From: Maniola hyperantus
Lineage: Eukaryota; Arthropoda; Insecta; Lepidoptera; Nymphalidae
Length of the DNA: 64,000 nucleotides
Direction of reading: 5' to 3'
NCBI RefSeq assembly: GCF_902806685.2
Contig: NC_048555.1
Span: 7,502,001 to 7,566,000 of the forward strand
Both the position numbers and the translations under genes were made by a program. Below are positions 22,441 through 32,585 of this stretch, in pieces. Each line of letters opens with the position of its first letter. Position 1 is the first letter of the stretch. The notes below the pieces were generated by a model that did no database searches, had not been told where the DNA came from, and saw nothing but the letters and a program-made list of their open reading frames with translations.

Positions 22441-22495
22441 ATATTATTATATATAAAAAATATATATTATAATATAATAAATAATAATATTATGC
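22441..22495. repeat. TA/ATT microsatellite
   Basis: About 55 bp of nearly pure A and T with TATA and ATA units, at the end of the family C copy. Confidence 0.75.
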
Positions 22496-22924
22496 ATAAC
22501 TATGAGCAGGTCGAGTTCAGTTTTGAAATTGCTCATCTATCAAGCAAAATATATAGTTAGGTCAATTTTATGATTATCTAATATATAGTTTAATCTTTAC
22601 TTGACTCGCGTCAATGACGATTAAAATATCTTACACAATTTATTTAGGTAATAATTATTAAAGTCAAAACGACCATAAAAGCTCAAGCTAAAGTTCAACT
22701 AAAATTTATTACAGCTTTGTAATTATTTATATTCAGTGCTATAAAGATTAATCATAGACCACACGTTTTGAAAATACGGACGCTCAAGTGTCGCCATTAG
22801 AAAAACATTGTAGCGTTTTTTCCTAGAGCCTCTACCTGCATCTGTTAAGGTAACACTTCATATACGATTCTCCATTCAAACGTATTACACCGATTATTCT
22901 ATTATTAGTTGTTCTAGGTTTAAA

Positions 22925-23064
22925 ACTAACTGCCGTACTCAGAGTCGCTCAATCGTTACTTAAGTTTACTTAAAATGAGACAGAGCCTATATCTCTCACA
23001 TAAATCTGTCTCGTTTTATCTCAATCTTAAGTAACGATTAGCGACGCTGAGTGCGGTGGTAAGT
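22925..23064. mobile_element. Foldback MITE of about 140 bp
   Basis: The left arm (ACTCAG.GTCGCT, AATCGTTACTTAAG) is answered on the right by CTTAAGTAACGATTAGCGAC and GCTGAGTGCGG. The arms continue inward through AAAATGAGACAGAG against a CTGTCTCGTTTT segment, so most of the element is a palindrome with a short centre. No second copy was seen in the window. Confidence 0.8.
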
Positions 23065-25214
23065 CAATTATCGACTTGGCTCTGAAATATTTATGCCCGG
23101 CAACAATAAATATGATAAATGACACTTATTTTGAAAGTTATGACCTTTGAAATAATATCTTATATATCTTTCTTAGACCAAATTATTTGAAAAAACAGCA
23201 GAATTGCAAAACTAATGGTTTTATACTATTTAATAATAATTTCAAAAATATTGATTTTAATTTTATAATAATAACTTAATTGCAAACGTTGATTTGCGTT
23301 GATAAAACATTAGTCCATCTTACTAAAAAGTTGAATAATACTTATGTTCTGCTGATAGATACTGTTTGGAACAGCATGCGCTCACGCTCGACTTGGAGCG
23401 ACCACGGAGAGCACTCTTAAGCAATAGAACACAAAAAAAGCATGTCGAGTCGTCACTCAAATAAAATATCAATCAATCCATATGGCTGTTGAACGTACGC
23501 GTGCCACATTTTATTCCGTATTTTGTTATAAGAAATATGAAATGCTGTGGAGTTTTCGATTCTGTGCCGATAAAAATAAGGGTTACAAATTATTTATTTC
23601 TTTAAACGTTTGTGTACATACATGCGGTCTATCAAAATAACATTAATACGATAAGTAAGGCGTAATTGTTGATTCTGATTTGCTTGACCTCAATATACCT
23701 AGAGGAATTCAACAAATCATTTCTCGTAATAACATGAAGATGCTATTATAGACATAATTCTATATTATTTATTCCACAAGTAGGTATACTTCGTGTCATT
23801 TATTTAGTACTAACGACGGTAGCAGTTTGTATTGGATATAAGTATTAGATAGATTGATGTTTGTAGTGCAAAAAAACTAAGCCTTTCGCAAAAAGATGTA
23901 AAATAGCAACTATACACTATCTAAATATATAGTTAGCGATCTTTTTACTTTTAGCTTCCACTACCGATAATATTGTAAGTCCGTCAATTTATCGTTTTAT
24001 TTTGCATTCCAGAATATTCAGGGGGTTCTCTAACTAGGAAGACAATTTGTATAAAATGACTAGACACTTGTCACGTTAATATTAATCTTTGTCGACTTGA
24101 GCAAAAGCAATGAGACGAAAGGAACGCAATTTATTAGAATTTTAATTGAACTGTCTCTTACGGTTCTCTTCGATAAAGATTGCGCATTAGGTAAACAATG
24201 GTGTGTTTGTTGTTCGTTGATTCTGCTTGCATGTAATGTGACGTCACAAAAAGGCAATAAAGACACATTGCACTATAACGGTGAATAAAATCATCATTTA
24301 GAGCTATTAATGCTATGTAACAGTGTAAGATGATAACATAATAGTGTATTACATAGACCGTACATAATTGTAAGAGCTGTTTCTCTAGCAAGGGCAGCTC
24401 CTCAGCGCTCGCCACACAAACGTATTTTGGTTCTCATTTAAATATTAACCTAATTGGTGAACCCAAATAAAATTTTGTAAATAGGTACATCTAGAAATAA
24501 ACAAGTGCCCGATATTAGACTCCGTGTAAATCTTTAAATCCATGTAACTTTCAAACTGAGTACCTACCTACTTCTCAGAATAAATACCCGAAGCACTTAG
24601 TAGGTACACATTATTATATTATATAGGTATTTGCAAACTATAGGCACAGATATTAAATTCTAGAACGTGTGTACTCATAGAGTTTGGAGTTACCTATTTT
24701 GTTGTTGAGTCGCCAAAATAGTTTTGCTTACGGATCATGACGAACACTTCCCTTTCTCAACAGGAAAGTATATAAAAATATATTGTGCCAATGCAGTTCT
24801 AAGCATTAAAATAACGTCGAAAAAATTTAAAACCATTGTTTTCCAAGATCAAAGTTCTGACCCACAAATTTAACTAACACCAGAGGTCAGATGAATCGGA
24901 TACAGTCTTTAGCTCGAATCTCAACAATGATCATCAACGTCATCCTTTAACTGGCGAACAATAATGTCAATATTACCTACCTACTTACAATACTAGACGT
25001 TTTGTTTAACTCTGGAGATGAGATGCTAACAGTTAACACACTTTTTATAAACCGCAAAGCAAATAAAAGAATCGAAAGACGTCGACTAAGATTACAGTTC
25101 AACACCTGACCTGTCTAGACTTTAAATAGATGGATAGAATACTAAAGGTATTTAAGTAAGTAATACACGAATACCTATTATAAGCTCGCTGTTCCCGACA
25201 AGTAAAGATTACCC
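23065..25214. other. No feature recognised
   Basis: Two kilobases of AT-rich sequence without shared repeats or RNA genes. Reading frames at 24060-24415 overlap on both strands and show no family resemblance. Confidence 0.5.
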
Positions 25215-25560
25215 TGTTCAAAGCCTACTGCCAGACGCTCTACACCTCTCAGCTATGGTACGACTATACCAAACCTACTTTTGACGCTCTCTTTGATACG
25301 GTATTTTATTTGACAACTAGTCAAATCAGTATCTTTTTATCAAACGTCAAAACGCGCGCTTAGTTTGTTAGTTAACTATATTCTATGAAATACCGGTGTG
25401 TGACGTCACAATGATTTGACGTGCTTTTTTTAGTTTAATCGATAATTTAAAATGGTTATTACACTTTAAACCAACAAAGCACGTGGATTTTACGTATTTT
25501 TGAACACCCTCTATTTAATAATCACTGAGAAATAATTTATTTTTGATGTAGTCAAATACC
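25215..25560. repeat. Possible interspersed repeat
   Basis: The block TCAAACGTCAAAACGCGCGC, TTCTATGAAATACCGGTGTG, TGACGTCACAATGATTTGAC and TTTTTGATGTAGTCAAATAC looks to me like a sequence found repeatedly in lepidopteran genomes. There is no second copy here to confirm it. Confidence 0.35.
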
Positions 25561-26559
25561 CAATTGATTGATTGAGTGCAATACAACAACGCGTTTCGCT
25601 TTCGAGCTCTGCTGGGGCTGCCATGGAAGTAAAGGCATATATGTTTGCGATGCACAGGGTTGACGATTTTTATGCAGTAAGGTAATGCTTAGGGCTAGAG
25701 CAGGATTCTTATCGAGACTAAATAAAAACTGTAGACCTCTACCACTATATTCCTAAATTAATTCCTATTTAATAATATTTGGTACTTACAAAGTATATTT
25801 TTATTGCAATTTTTATTTTATTTTAATATTGCTTTAATACTTAATTAAATTTAAATTAATTAAGGACAATTATTGTCGGAAATAAATTTATTTATTTTTA
25901 TTAAATCCAAATCAGCTTGGATGAAGTCGTGGGCATCATCTGCCTAACAAGGCGTGTGGTGCCTACCTAACTACCGCCAAAGTACAAAGGTATTTTGTGG
26001 TAGGTACCGCTAAGACACTATAGTTACCAATATTCAATAACCTACCGCTAAAAGTATTCTGTCAGTCAGTAACGCAATATTTTACTTTTTAATATTTCAT
26101 TGATTATGAAATAAAATTTAAGATAAATAAAAGTTAAACTACTTCAAGTCCCAACTCTTCATTAGCTACATTAGTATATCCAAGTTACTTATCATTGAAT
26201 ATGCTTATGTAAGTGTAAATAGCTTGCCCAGTTTAGGCAACTCGAAGCTGACCATTGCACATAATCTGTTTCACCCGTTAGAGGCAAATTATGTTACCTT
26301 GTCATCGAGAAAGCTTCCGTTCCGTTGGAAAACTCTTTTAAAATCTTCAAAGTCACAACTTGTATTTGCATTGATGGCGTAGAAACGGTTTTAGTCTAAG
26401 CGGTAACGACTATTACGATCATTGCTTTTTTGCTGGTATGGTATCAATTTTATTATTAAACAAGCTGCCCTGGCGAACTTCGTTCCGCCTAACAGTCTAT
26501 TCAAATTTTTTAAATTTTTTTCTCCGTAAGAACCATCCTCGTACTTCAAAGAATATTAT
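25561..26559. other. No firm feature; family B end at 25895-25945
   Basis: AT-rich. AAATCCAAATCAGCTTGGAT followed by GAAGTCGTGGGCATCATCTG is a mutated family B end. Nothing else was recognised. Confidence 0.45.
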
Positions 26560-26907
26560 AAAAAAACCGGCCAAGTGCGAGTCAGGCTCGCGCAATGAGG
26601 GTTCCGTACTACAGTCGTATTTTTTCGACATTTTGCAAAAAAAACTATGATGCATAAAAATAAATAAAAATCTGTTTTAGAATGTACAGGTGAAGACCTT
26701 TCACATGATACCCCACTTGATATAGTCACTCACTTCGAAAGTTGAAAATACTAATTATTCGATCATGAACACAATTTAATTTTTTTTGTGTGATCTAACC
26801 CTAAATTCACGGTTTTCAGATTTTTCCCCAAATGTCAGCTATAAGATCTACCTACCTGCCAAATTTCATGATTCTAGGTCAACGGTAAGTACCCTGTAGG
26901 TTTCTTG

Positions 26908-26951
<44 letters not shown>

Positions 26952-27004
26952 CAAAGTGATCGTATAAGGGTTCCGTTTTTCCTTTTGAGGTACGGAACCC
27001 TAAA
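26560..27004 (+). repeat. Family A interspersed repeat, best-preserved copy
   Basis: Runs from AAAAAACCGGCCAAGTGCGA to GGTACGGAACCCTAAAAA. All blocks are present: the palindromic head, AATCTGTTTTAGAATGTACA, CTAAATTCACGGTTTTCAGA, CATGATTCTAGGTCAACGG and a GACA array of about ten units (26913-26952). The inverted 12-mers AGGGTTCCGTAC and GTACGGAACCCT lie near the two ends. Confidence 0.85.
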
Positions 27005-27087
27005 AAGAATTAGCGAAATCCGTTCACCTGTTCTCGAGATTTGCGATGACCAACACATTTAGTGATTCATTTTTATATTATAGATAT

Positions 27088-27345
27088 AGCCTAGTGTTTA
27101 AGATGGCTGCCTCCCACCTCCTATTCGGGAGGTCGGGGGCACGCACCTCTAACTTTTTGGAGTTTTGCGTTGTAAGCAATTGAATCTTCCTTTATTTAAG
27201 GGTAAAGGAAAACATCGTGCGGAAACCTGCATGCCTAAAAGTTACACATAATTTTCTAAAAGGTGTGTGAAGTCTGCCACACTGTGTGCCAGTGTGGCGG
27301 ACTAAGGCCTAAATCCTTCTTATTCTGAGAGGAGACCTGTGCTAG
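27088..27345 (+). repeat. tRNA-derived SINE, GATAGCCTAGTGG type, near full length
   Basis: The tRNA-like head TAGCCTAGTGTTTAAGATGG and a degenerate B-box region (GGTCGGGGGCACGCACC) are followed by TCTAACTTTTTGGAGTTTTG. The body carries GGAAAACATCGTGCGGAAAC, GTGTGTGAAGTCTGCCACAC and TCTGAGAGGAGACCTGTGCT. Inverted copies of the body are at 28100-28345, 43430-43745 and 60180-60420. Confidence 0.8.
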
Positions 27346-27465
27346 GTAAGTTTAATATTTGGAATGTTTTAGTTTTTTCCAATGATTGATTGCAACAAAC
27401 GTTAGGTTGTTCTATCGCTGTCGTGTCGTTATCGGCTTATATAAATAAGCATATCGGTCGAGTTT

Positions 27466-27590
27466 CGTCGGAGAAAGCATGCATTTTAAAAATACCGCAC
27501 TAGATTGTTACACATGTCATTCATACAAACGATAAGTTTATTTGCAATTGATGGTAATTTTGTAGTGTCATCTGGCGCCTACTCAAGGGA
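27466..27590 (+). repeat. Direct repeat, copy 1 (partner at 28456-28590)
   Basis: GGAGAAAGCAT, CCGCACTAGAT, ACACATGTCAT, TTTGCAATTGATGG and AATTTTGTAGTGTCATCTGG occur in the same order in both copies, about 990 bp apart. The copies are diverged. A SINE, an RTE fragment and a foldback MITE lie between them. Confidence 0.8.
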
Positions 27591-27779
27591 CCTCTCGTCG
27601 TTTAGAGTAAGTATACAAACTTGCTCATGTGCTCAAGCTAATAACAAATAAGAATGACAGCAAATTTTGGGTAATTCAGGGCTATTTTTATCGAAGTCAT
27701 ATTACTCTAGTCTAGTAGTCTCGTGTTAGAGAACCAGAGTAGCCGATATAGCACAACGGTTTGTGAAGCTGAAGTACAG

Positions 27780-27956
27780 TACGTGGCAGAAAGTTATGTA
27801 CCAATGGCCTTTAGAATGAAATTTCGGCTTTGTAGAGCGTTGTCTCTGTCATTCATACCTATATAACATTTTGTCGGTCTCAACGACAGAGACAACGCTC
27901 TACAAATCTGCTATCTTCTTCTAAAGGTCGATGTACATTACTTTCTGCCGCGTAGT
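27780..27956. mobile_element. Foldback MITE, GTAGAGC family, fullest copy
   Basis: About 177 bp. Left arm: TACGTGGCAGAAAGTTATGT, GGCCTTTAGAA, TTTGTAGAGCGTTGTCTCTG. The right arm is the reverse: CAGAGACAACGCTCTACAAA, TTCTAAAGGTCG, ACATTACTTTCTGCCGCGTA. The centre of about 30 bp is unpaired. Partial copies lie at 5808-5937 and 63305-63395. Confidence 0.85.
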
Positions 27957-27997
27957 TCAAAAAAATGATAAGCGTTTGGGCCCAAGAATCTAGAATG

Positions 27998-28099
27998 GTG
28001 GTGGCAGATCTCCTACAAGGTGGACAGATACCAAACGAGAGATTCAGGCGCCGTAAGACCATGGTATGTGGAAGTCCCTACAAGTACGTCTATCGGTTG
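27998..28099 (+). pseudogene. RTE-like LINE 3' fragment
   Basis: CAAGGTGGACAGATACC, AAGACCATGGTATGTGGAAG, TCCCTACAAG and CGTCTATCGGTTGA match the final codons of the RTE ORF2 copy at 53312-53500. The GAT-repeat tail is missing and the copy abuts an inverted SINE. Confidence 0.65.
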
Positions 28100-28345
28100 A
28101 CAATCAACCCATCGCCACCTCACTACAAAGCACGGGTCTCCTCTCAGAGTGAGAAGGGTTTGGCCATAGTCTCCCACCCTGGCCATGTGCGGATTGATAG
28201 ACTTCACATACCTTTGAGAACGTTATGGAGAACTCTCAGGCTCTAGGCTTTTAGGCTCTCAGGCTATCAGGTTTTTTCACGAGTTTTTCCTTCACCGCTA
28301 AAGCAAGTGAATTACTTAAAATGCACATAACTCCGAAATACGATG
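28100..28345 (-). repeat. tRNA-derived SINE body, inverted
   Basis: AATCAACCCATCGCCACCTC, GGGTCTCCTCTCAGAGTGAG, GAAGGGTTTGGCCATAGTCT, GTGCGGATTGATAGACTTCA and TTTTTCCTTCACCGCTAAAG are the reversed SINE body. The tRNA-derived head is missing at the right end. Confidence 0.8.
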
Positions 28346-28455
28346 ACCTAGTTCACAAATATTAACAAAATACAAGAATGACAGCATTATTGGTCCACCT
28401 AACCTAGAGGTTTATCGTAGGCACACGTCCCGTCATGGTCTCATGTAAGCAATTC

Positions 28456-28590
28456 TGTGGAGAAAGCATTGGGATAATTTTAAAATTGCCGCACTAGATG
28501 TAATGTGACACATGTCATCCGTGCAAACGGTAATTTCATTTGCAATTGATGGCAATTTTGTAGTGTCATCTGGCGTCCAGACGGTGGTAC
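28456..28590 (+). repeat. Direct repeat, copy 2 (partner at 27466-27590)
   Basis: Carries the same ordered blocks as the first copy, with ATTTGCAATTGATGGCAATT and TGTAGTGTCATCTGGCGTCC near its end. The foldback element at 28609 starts just after it. Confidence 0.8.
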
Positions 28591-28608
28591 TGATGGACTA
28601 AGAGCCCA

Positions 28609-29009
28609 TAAGTGCTGAAAGTTTCTATGCGCATTGTCCCCAATACAGGGAGGAACGGTCAGCGACTATGAAGTTTGGATCATGGAGGCTTTGACAGATA
28701 AGAGGCAGGATTTCCAGACACTTCGTATCGTGGCAACCCCCTGCCAGACACCCTTATACTTTGATATGTCTTGTGTGTCTGGCAGGGAGTTGCCATGATA
28801 CTTAAGTGTCTGGCAATGCATGATGTGATTTCTAATAGGTACTATATCCGAAAATATAAAAAAATTAGACTTTATACATTGACGAAAGATTTTACACGTC
28901 TTTGTTACCTACCTGTTATCTGCCAAAGCCACCATGATCCAAACTTCATAGTCGCCGATTGTTCCTCCCTGTGTTGGGGATAATGCGCAGATAAACTTTC
29001 AGCTTTTAT
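28609..29009. mobile_element. Foldback element with two nested inverted repeats
   Basis: Outer arms of about 95 bp (28610-28705 and 28910-29008) share GCTGAAAGTTT, GCGCATT.TCCCCAA.ACAG, GGAGGAAC and CGACTATGAAGTTTGGATCA. Inside them a second pair of arms (28713-28751 and 28772-28812) share CCAGACACTT, GGCAAC and CCTGCCAGACAC. The sequence from 28813 to 28909 is a one-sided spacer. The reading frame at 28771 is only a by-product. Confidence 0.85.
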
Positions 29010-29227
29010 AAAATAACGAAGGTTTAGCCCTCACAGGCTCTAAGTCTATGAAGTGCACTGCAATCTCTCCTTCATGAAATCTAATCAACTATGATTAGTT
29101 TCACTTTGAAGGCGAGACTTTTTCTATAAAATTGCCTTTAATTTTTCATAAGCTTTGCGTTGGAAAACAGGCGTGCGCACGATGCAATGTCATTAGCAGC
29201 GAAATCATCTCTTATATGTCGTTATAT

Positions 29228-29475
29228 TTTAACTAGCTTATGCCCGCGAATTCGTCCGCATGGACTACACAAATTTCAAACCCCCATTTTACTTAGGTTT
29301 TATAGGTTAGGTACCCTTAAGTTTTATAGGTTGAGTTTTCAAAAATCCTTTCTTAGCGGATGCCTACGTCATAATAGCTATCTGCATGTCAAATTTCAGC
29401 CCGATGCGATCCGTCAAGTAGTTTAAGCTGTGCGTTGATAGATCAGTCAGTTAGTCAGTCACCTTTTCCTTTTAT
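29228..29475 (+). repeat. Family C interspersed repeat
   Basis: TAACTAGCTTATGCCCGCGA, CGTCCGCATGGACTACACAA, TTTCTTAGCGGATGCCTACG, AGCTATCTGCATGTCAAATT and CGTTGATAGATCAGTCAG follow the family order, ending in CACCTTTTCCTTTTATATAT. Confidence 0.8.
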
Positions 29476-29507
29476 ATATTTAGTTGTTCAAACTCCTTTC
29501 ATGTGTC

Positions 29508-29750
29508 ATTTTTACCCGGCTACGGCAAAGCCAAAAGAAAGAGTTATGATTTTAGCAGTCTATATCTGTATGTATGTTTGTATTTATATGTGTGTTCTGT
29601 CGTAGCGCCTAAACTATTGAGCCGATATTGATGAATGAGGTGTCAATAGATTCGTTATTATGGTCCGGGTGACAAATCTACATTTCATTTGAACAAAATC
29701 AATACGGCGGATTTTACATCCAAAAAGGTGGGGTCTCTGAAATTTTATTT
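29508..29750 (+). repeat. Interspersed repeat, CGGCTACGGCAAAGCC type
   Basis: TTTTTACCCGGCTACGGCAA, AAGAAAGAGTTATGATTTTA, GTCGTAGCGCCTAAACTATT and the GGCGGATTTTACATCC block have the order of a familiar lepidopteran repeat. It is the only copy in the window. Confidence 0.5.
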
Positions 29751-29756
29751 TACTAC

Positions 29757-29972
29757 TAGCTGATGCACGCGACTTCGTCCGCGTGGAATTTGGTTTTTAA
29801 AATCCCGCGGGAACTCTTTGATTTTCCGGGATAAAAAGTAGCCTACGTCTTATTCCGGGGTATAATCTATCTCCATTCCAAATTTCATTCACCCCACGTT
29901 CAGCCGTTTTGCGTGATTGAGTAACAAACATACAAACATCCACACTTTCACATTTATAATACTAGTAGGATT
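29757..29972 (-). repeat. Family B repeat, inverted, near full length
   Basis: CTAGCTGATGCACGCGACTT, CGTCCGCGTGGAA, GATTTTCCGGGATAAAAAGT, TTTGCGTGATTGAGTAACAA and CACTTTCACATTTATAATAC in the inverted family B order. Confidence 0.8.
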
Positions 29973-30047
29973 GTGTCGAGTGGGATATCAATTAATGAAA
30001 CACGAGAAAATTTTGAGTTCATGAATATATCTAGCTCTAAGTAGGTA

Positions 30048-30255
30048 CAGTTCTTGTTCACGAAGGCGAGTGGACTTTACTTGTAGTTACGTCGGATCAC
30101 AGTCGGATACACGGGCATTGCGTAAGTGTGCGTGCATGTCGGACCAATCAGTCGCGAGCAAGCGCTCGCAAACGCGCAATTCAGTGTACGTTACTTATAC
30201 CGATACGACTGAAACACAAGCATGAGCCACTCGCCTTCGTGAATTGCAAGAACTG
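30048..30255. mobile_element. 208-bp MITE with CAGT ends and TA duplication
   Basis: Ends read inward as CAGTTCTTG followed, directly or after AAT, by TCACGAAGGCGAGTGG. TA flanks both sides (30046-30047 and 30256-30257). TA duplication with CAGT ends is what Tc1-type transposases mobilise, so it is probably a non-autonomous Tc1-like element. The interior is fairly GC-rich with AAGCGCTCGCAAACGCGC. No coding capacity. Confidence 0.75.
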
Positions 30256-30589
30256 TACAATATTAAAATGTACCAAGCGACAGAAAATCAATTTTACTTC
30301 AAGTGGCTCGTAGTCGGGTTTTAGCTTTAAACTTTGTCTTCTGTAGGTAATAAATCTTGTTCATAAACATTTTATTGATATGGCATATGTAACACATAAT
30401 AATGAATGACAAAAAAATTTGGCTGCTTATTCTCGTCGAAAAGAGCAAGGCAAAAAGCAGCAGTTATAAAAGGTCTCCGAAGTCCGATCATCATGTCAGA
30501 GGACAATAAGCGACACAAAACCACAGCAACACACAAAAAAAATCATTACATTCGTCTTTTTCCTTGCAAGTTTTTATTTGCTACTTGAT

Positions 30590-30700
30590 ACGTGTGGATT
30601 TAGGTTTTTGGAAATACGCTAAGAACCCTTTGATTTTCAGGGATAAAAAGTAGCCTAGATCACTCCTAGAAAGTTTCAAAAGTCAAAATCTGTTTAGCCA
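30590..30700 (-). repeat. Family B fragment, inverted
   Basis: CGTGTGGATTTAGGTTTTTG, TTTGATTTTCAGGGATAAAA and AGTAGCCTAGAT match reversed family B. The rest has diverged. Confidence 0.55.
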
Positions 30701-30719
30701 TTTTGATAATTAGACCGGA

Positions 30720-31639
30720 CAGATAATATTTCAGTTATTTGTAACTATATGTAAGTATATGGAGTCTATCTTAGACGATAGCATTAACTTCTAATAACAG
30801 CTATAATAACACTTATTTAATGATTCTGTAATTGTTTGAACATTAGAAAAATTACTAGGCATACTTACAATTTTACATGTTTTATTTTCTTCAAGTTTAA
30901 TAGCCAGAGTAATTTTATTACCCACTAATAAACTCCCCCAGTCTATTAGAAGGGACTTTCAAAGACTTGCAAGAAAGTGTCATTAATCAATGATCACACC
31001 CGGCCGGGAATCCAATATGAATCTTAATCAAAACCCCGACAAAAACAGTTTTTGCAGATAAATAGCAAAATACCTTCGTACGGCGGGAATAACCAGAGTT
31101 TGATTTATCATTCTTGACTATCAAATGTTAATCAAGGAACTAGTGATGCACAGATACTACGCCCCTATAAGTAAGTACTTATATAAGTATTTTACGTTTA
31201 TTGCGTTATAAGTTGGTATGTATAGCCCTGTGGCGTTACCCGGATCAGTGTCCCGGCTGAAAATTAGTGCTCTATGCTCTTGTGTATATAGGTAGGTACA
31301 AGGCATACAGCATTATGCTGAGCTGGAACCTTTTGTTGGGGTTGTGCCACACATGACATAATTTATTCAGGCGCTTCTCCTGTTTGAGGAATTTTGACTT
31401 TATAATGCTCAAGTGGTAGAAGCGCCAGGATAGCCAACCCTTAGCTATAAATAACACGTGATGCGTGTAGCACAAATTACAAAATAATATTTCTATATTT
31501 ATATTTTCGGAAGCATGTTACCCTATGTATTAAATGTCTGAAAATGATACTGTTACCGAAAGGAACAAAGAATTGTGTGTTGTTGGATTATTTGATACTT
31601 GGGTACTACTACGTACTTACACAGACTTCGATCATTAAA
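30720..31639. other. No feature recognised
   Basis: AT-rich unique sequence. Confidence 0.5.
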
Positions 31640-32017
31640 ATGGAGAAGCTGGCAAACAAAATGCTGTAATTGCGCGAAATAAAAAATTTCAGTAGGAGTA
31701 AAAGACGGAATAAAAGCTATCATACTTTAACTGTAATCATACCATTTTGATCGAAATTAAGAAGTTTGGATTCAATTTTAGCACAGGTGTAGGTTGTTTC
31801 GCTTGGAAATGAGTTCTACTTTGTATTCAGAGATCAAAATCATGAACTTTGCCCTCAATTTCAGTAGGTACCTACCTACAGTTTCTTTTTTTACAGGCCG
31901 TTTTGCTTGGAAATGATTCAGATTTGTATTCAGTGAGCTAAAAACATCCGGATTAAAGAAAAATAAGTATTTTTATCAGAAGTGTAATTACGCCGTTTTG
32001 TTCGCCAGCTTCTCCAT
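31640..32017. mobile_element. 378-bp inverted-repeat element with internal duplication
   Basis: The left end reads ATGGAGAAGCTGGCAAACAA and the right end, reversed, ATGGAGAAGCTGGCGAACAA, followed on both sides by a similar stretch ending GTAATT. Inside, the segment around 31795-31850 recurs at 31898-31950 (GCTTGGAAATGA, then TTGTATTCAG). I see no clear target duplication. Probably a MITE-type element. Confidence 0.75.
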
Positions 32018-32585
32018 ATTGACTAAATATTTCCGAGTTATTCGAGTACAAAACAAATACCCAAAAAGAACTCAATAAACTAATACTTAGAACCTTCATC
32101 GCGGCACATCTCTACATAGAAAGAACCGTGTTTTCATTATTCGAGAACAATTGCTACGAGACGTGTGTATTCCGGCGCTTCGGCTTTAACCTTCTGACCT
32201 CTATTTCCGACCTTCGTGCCGAGGGGACCGATCGATTCAAACGAATTTGCAAATCATCGAACATGAGAATTAAACGAGCCAGCGCGGAATGTTGATGATT
32301 TAAATTTCTCTATCTTTGGCATCTGCCTTATTATGAACGAGGTAATGATATGGGTTTAACTATACAGTCGATCGTTTCCTTTGACCACGATGTTGTATCT
32401 GCTCAATTATTGTCTATCCAGCAGATGGATTATGTGAAAAAACCGCATGCCGCAGCCAAGCACGCGTCTCTGATTGCGATCGCTCGCGCCAACGCAACGT
32501 AACGCATAACTATTTGTTAGGGTTGTAACATCATTATTTCTAGTTTGTTTTACAATATAGCGATGGCTTAGTTCATATTTTACAC
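32018..32585. other. Unique, moderately CpG-rich sequence
   Basis: The stretch at about 32160-32510 is richer in CpG than its surroundings (CCGGCGCTTCGGC, CCGAGGGGACCGATCGATTC, GCGATCGCTCGCGCC). It matches none of the repeats in the window. No open frame, splice site or tRNA fold was recognised. Confidence 0.4.
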
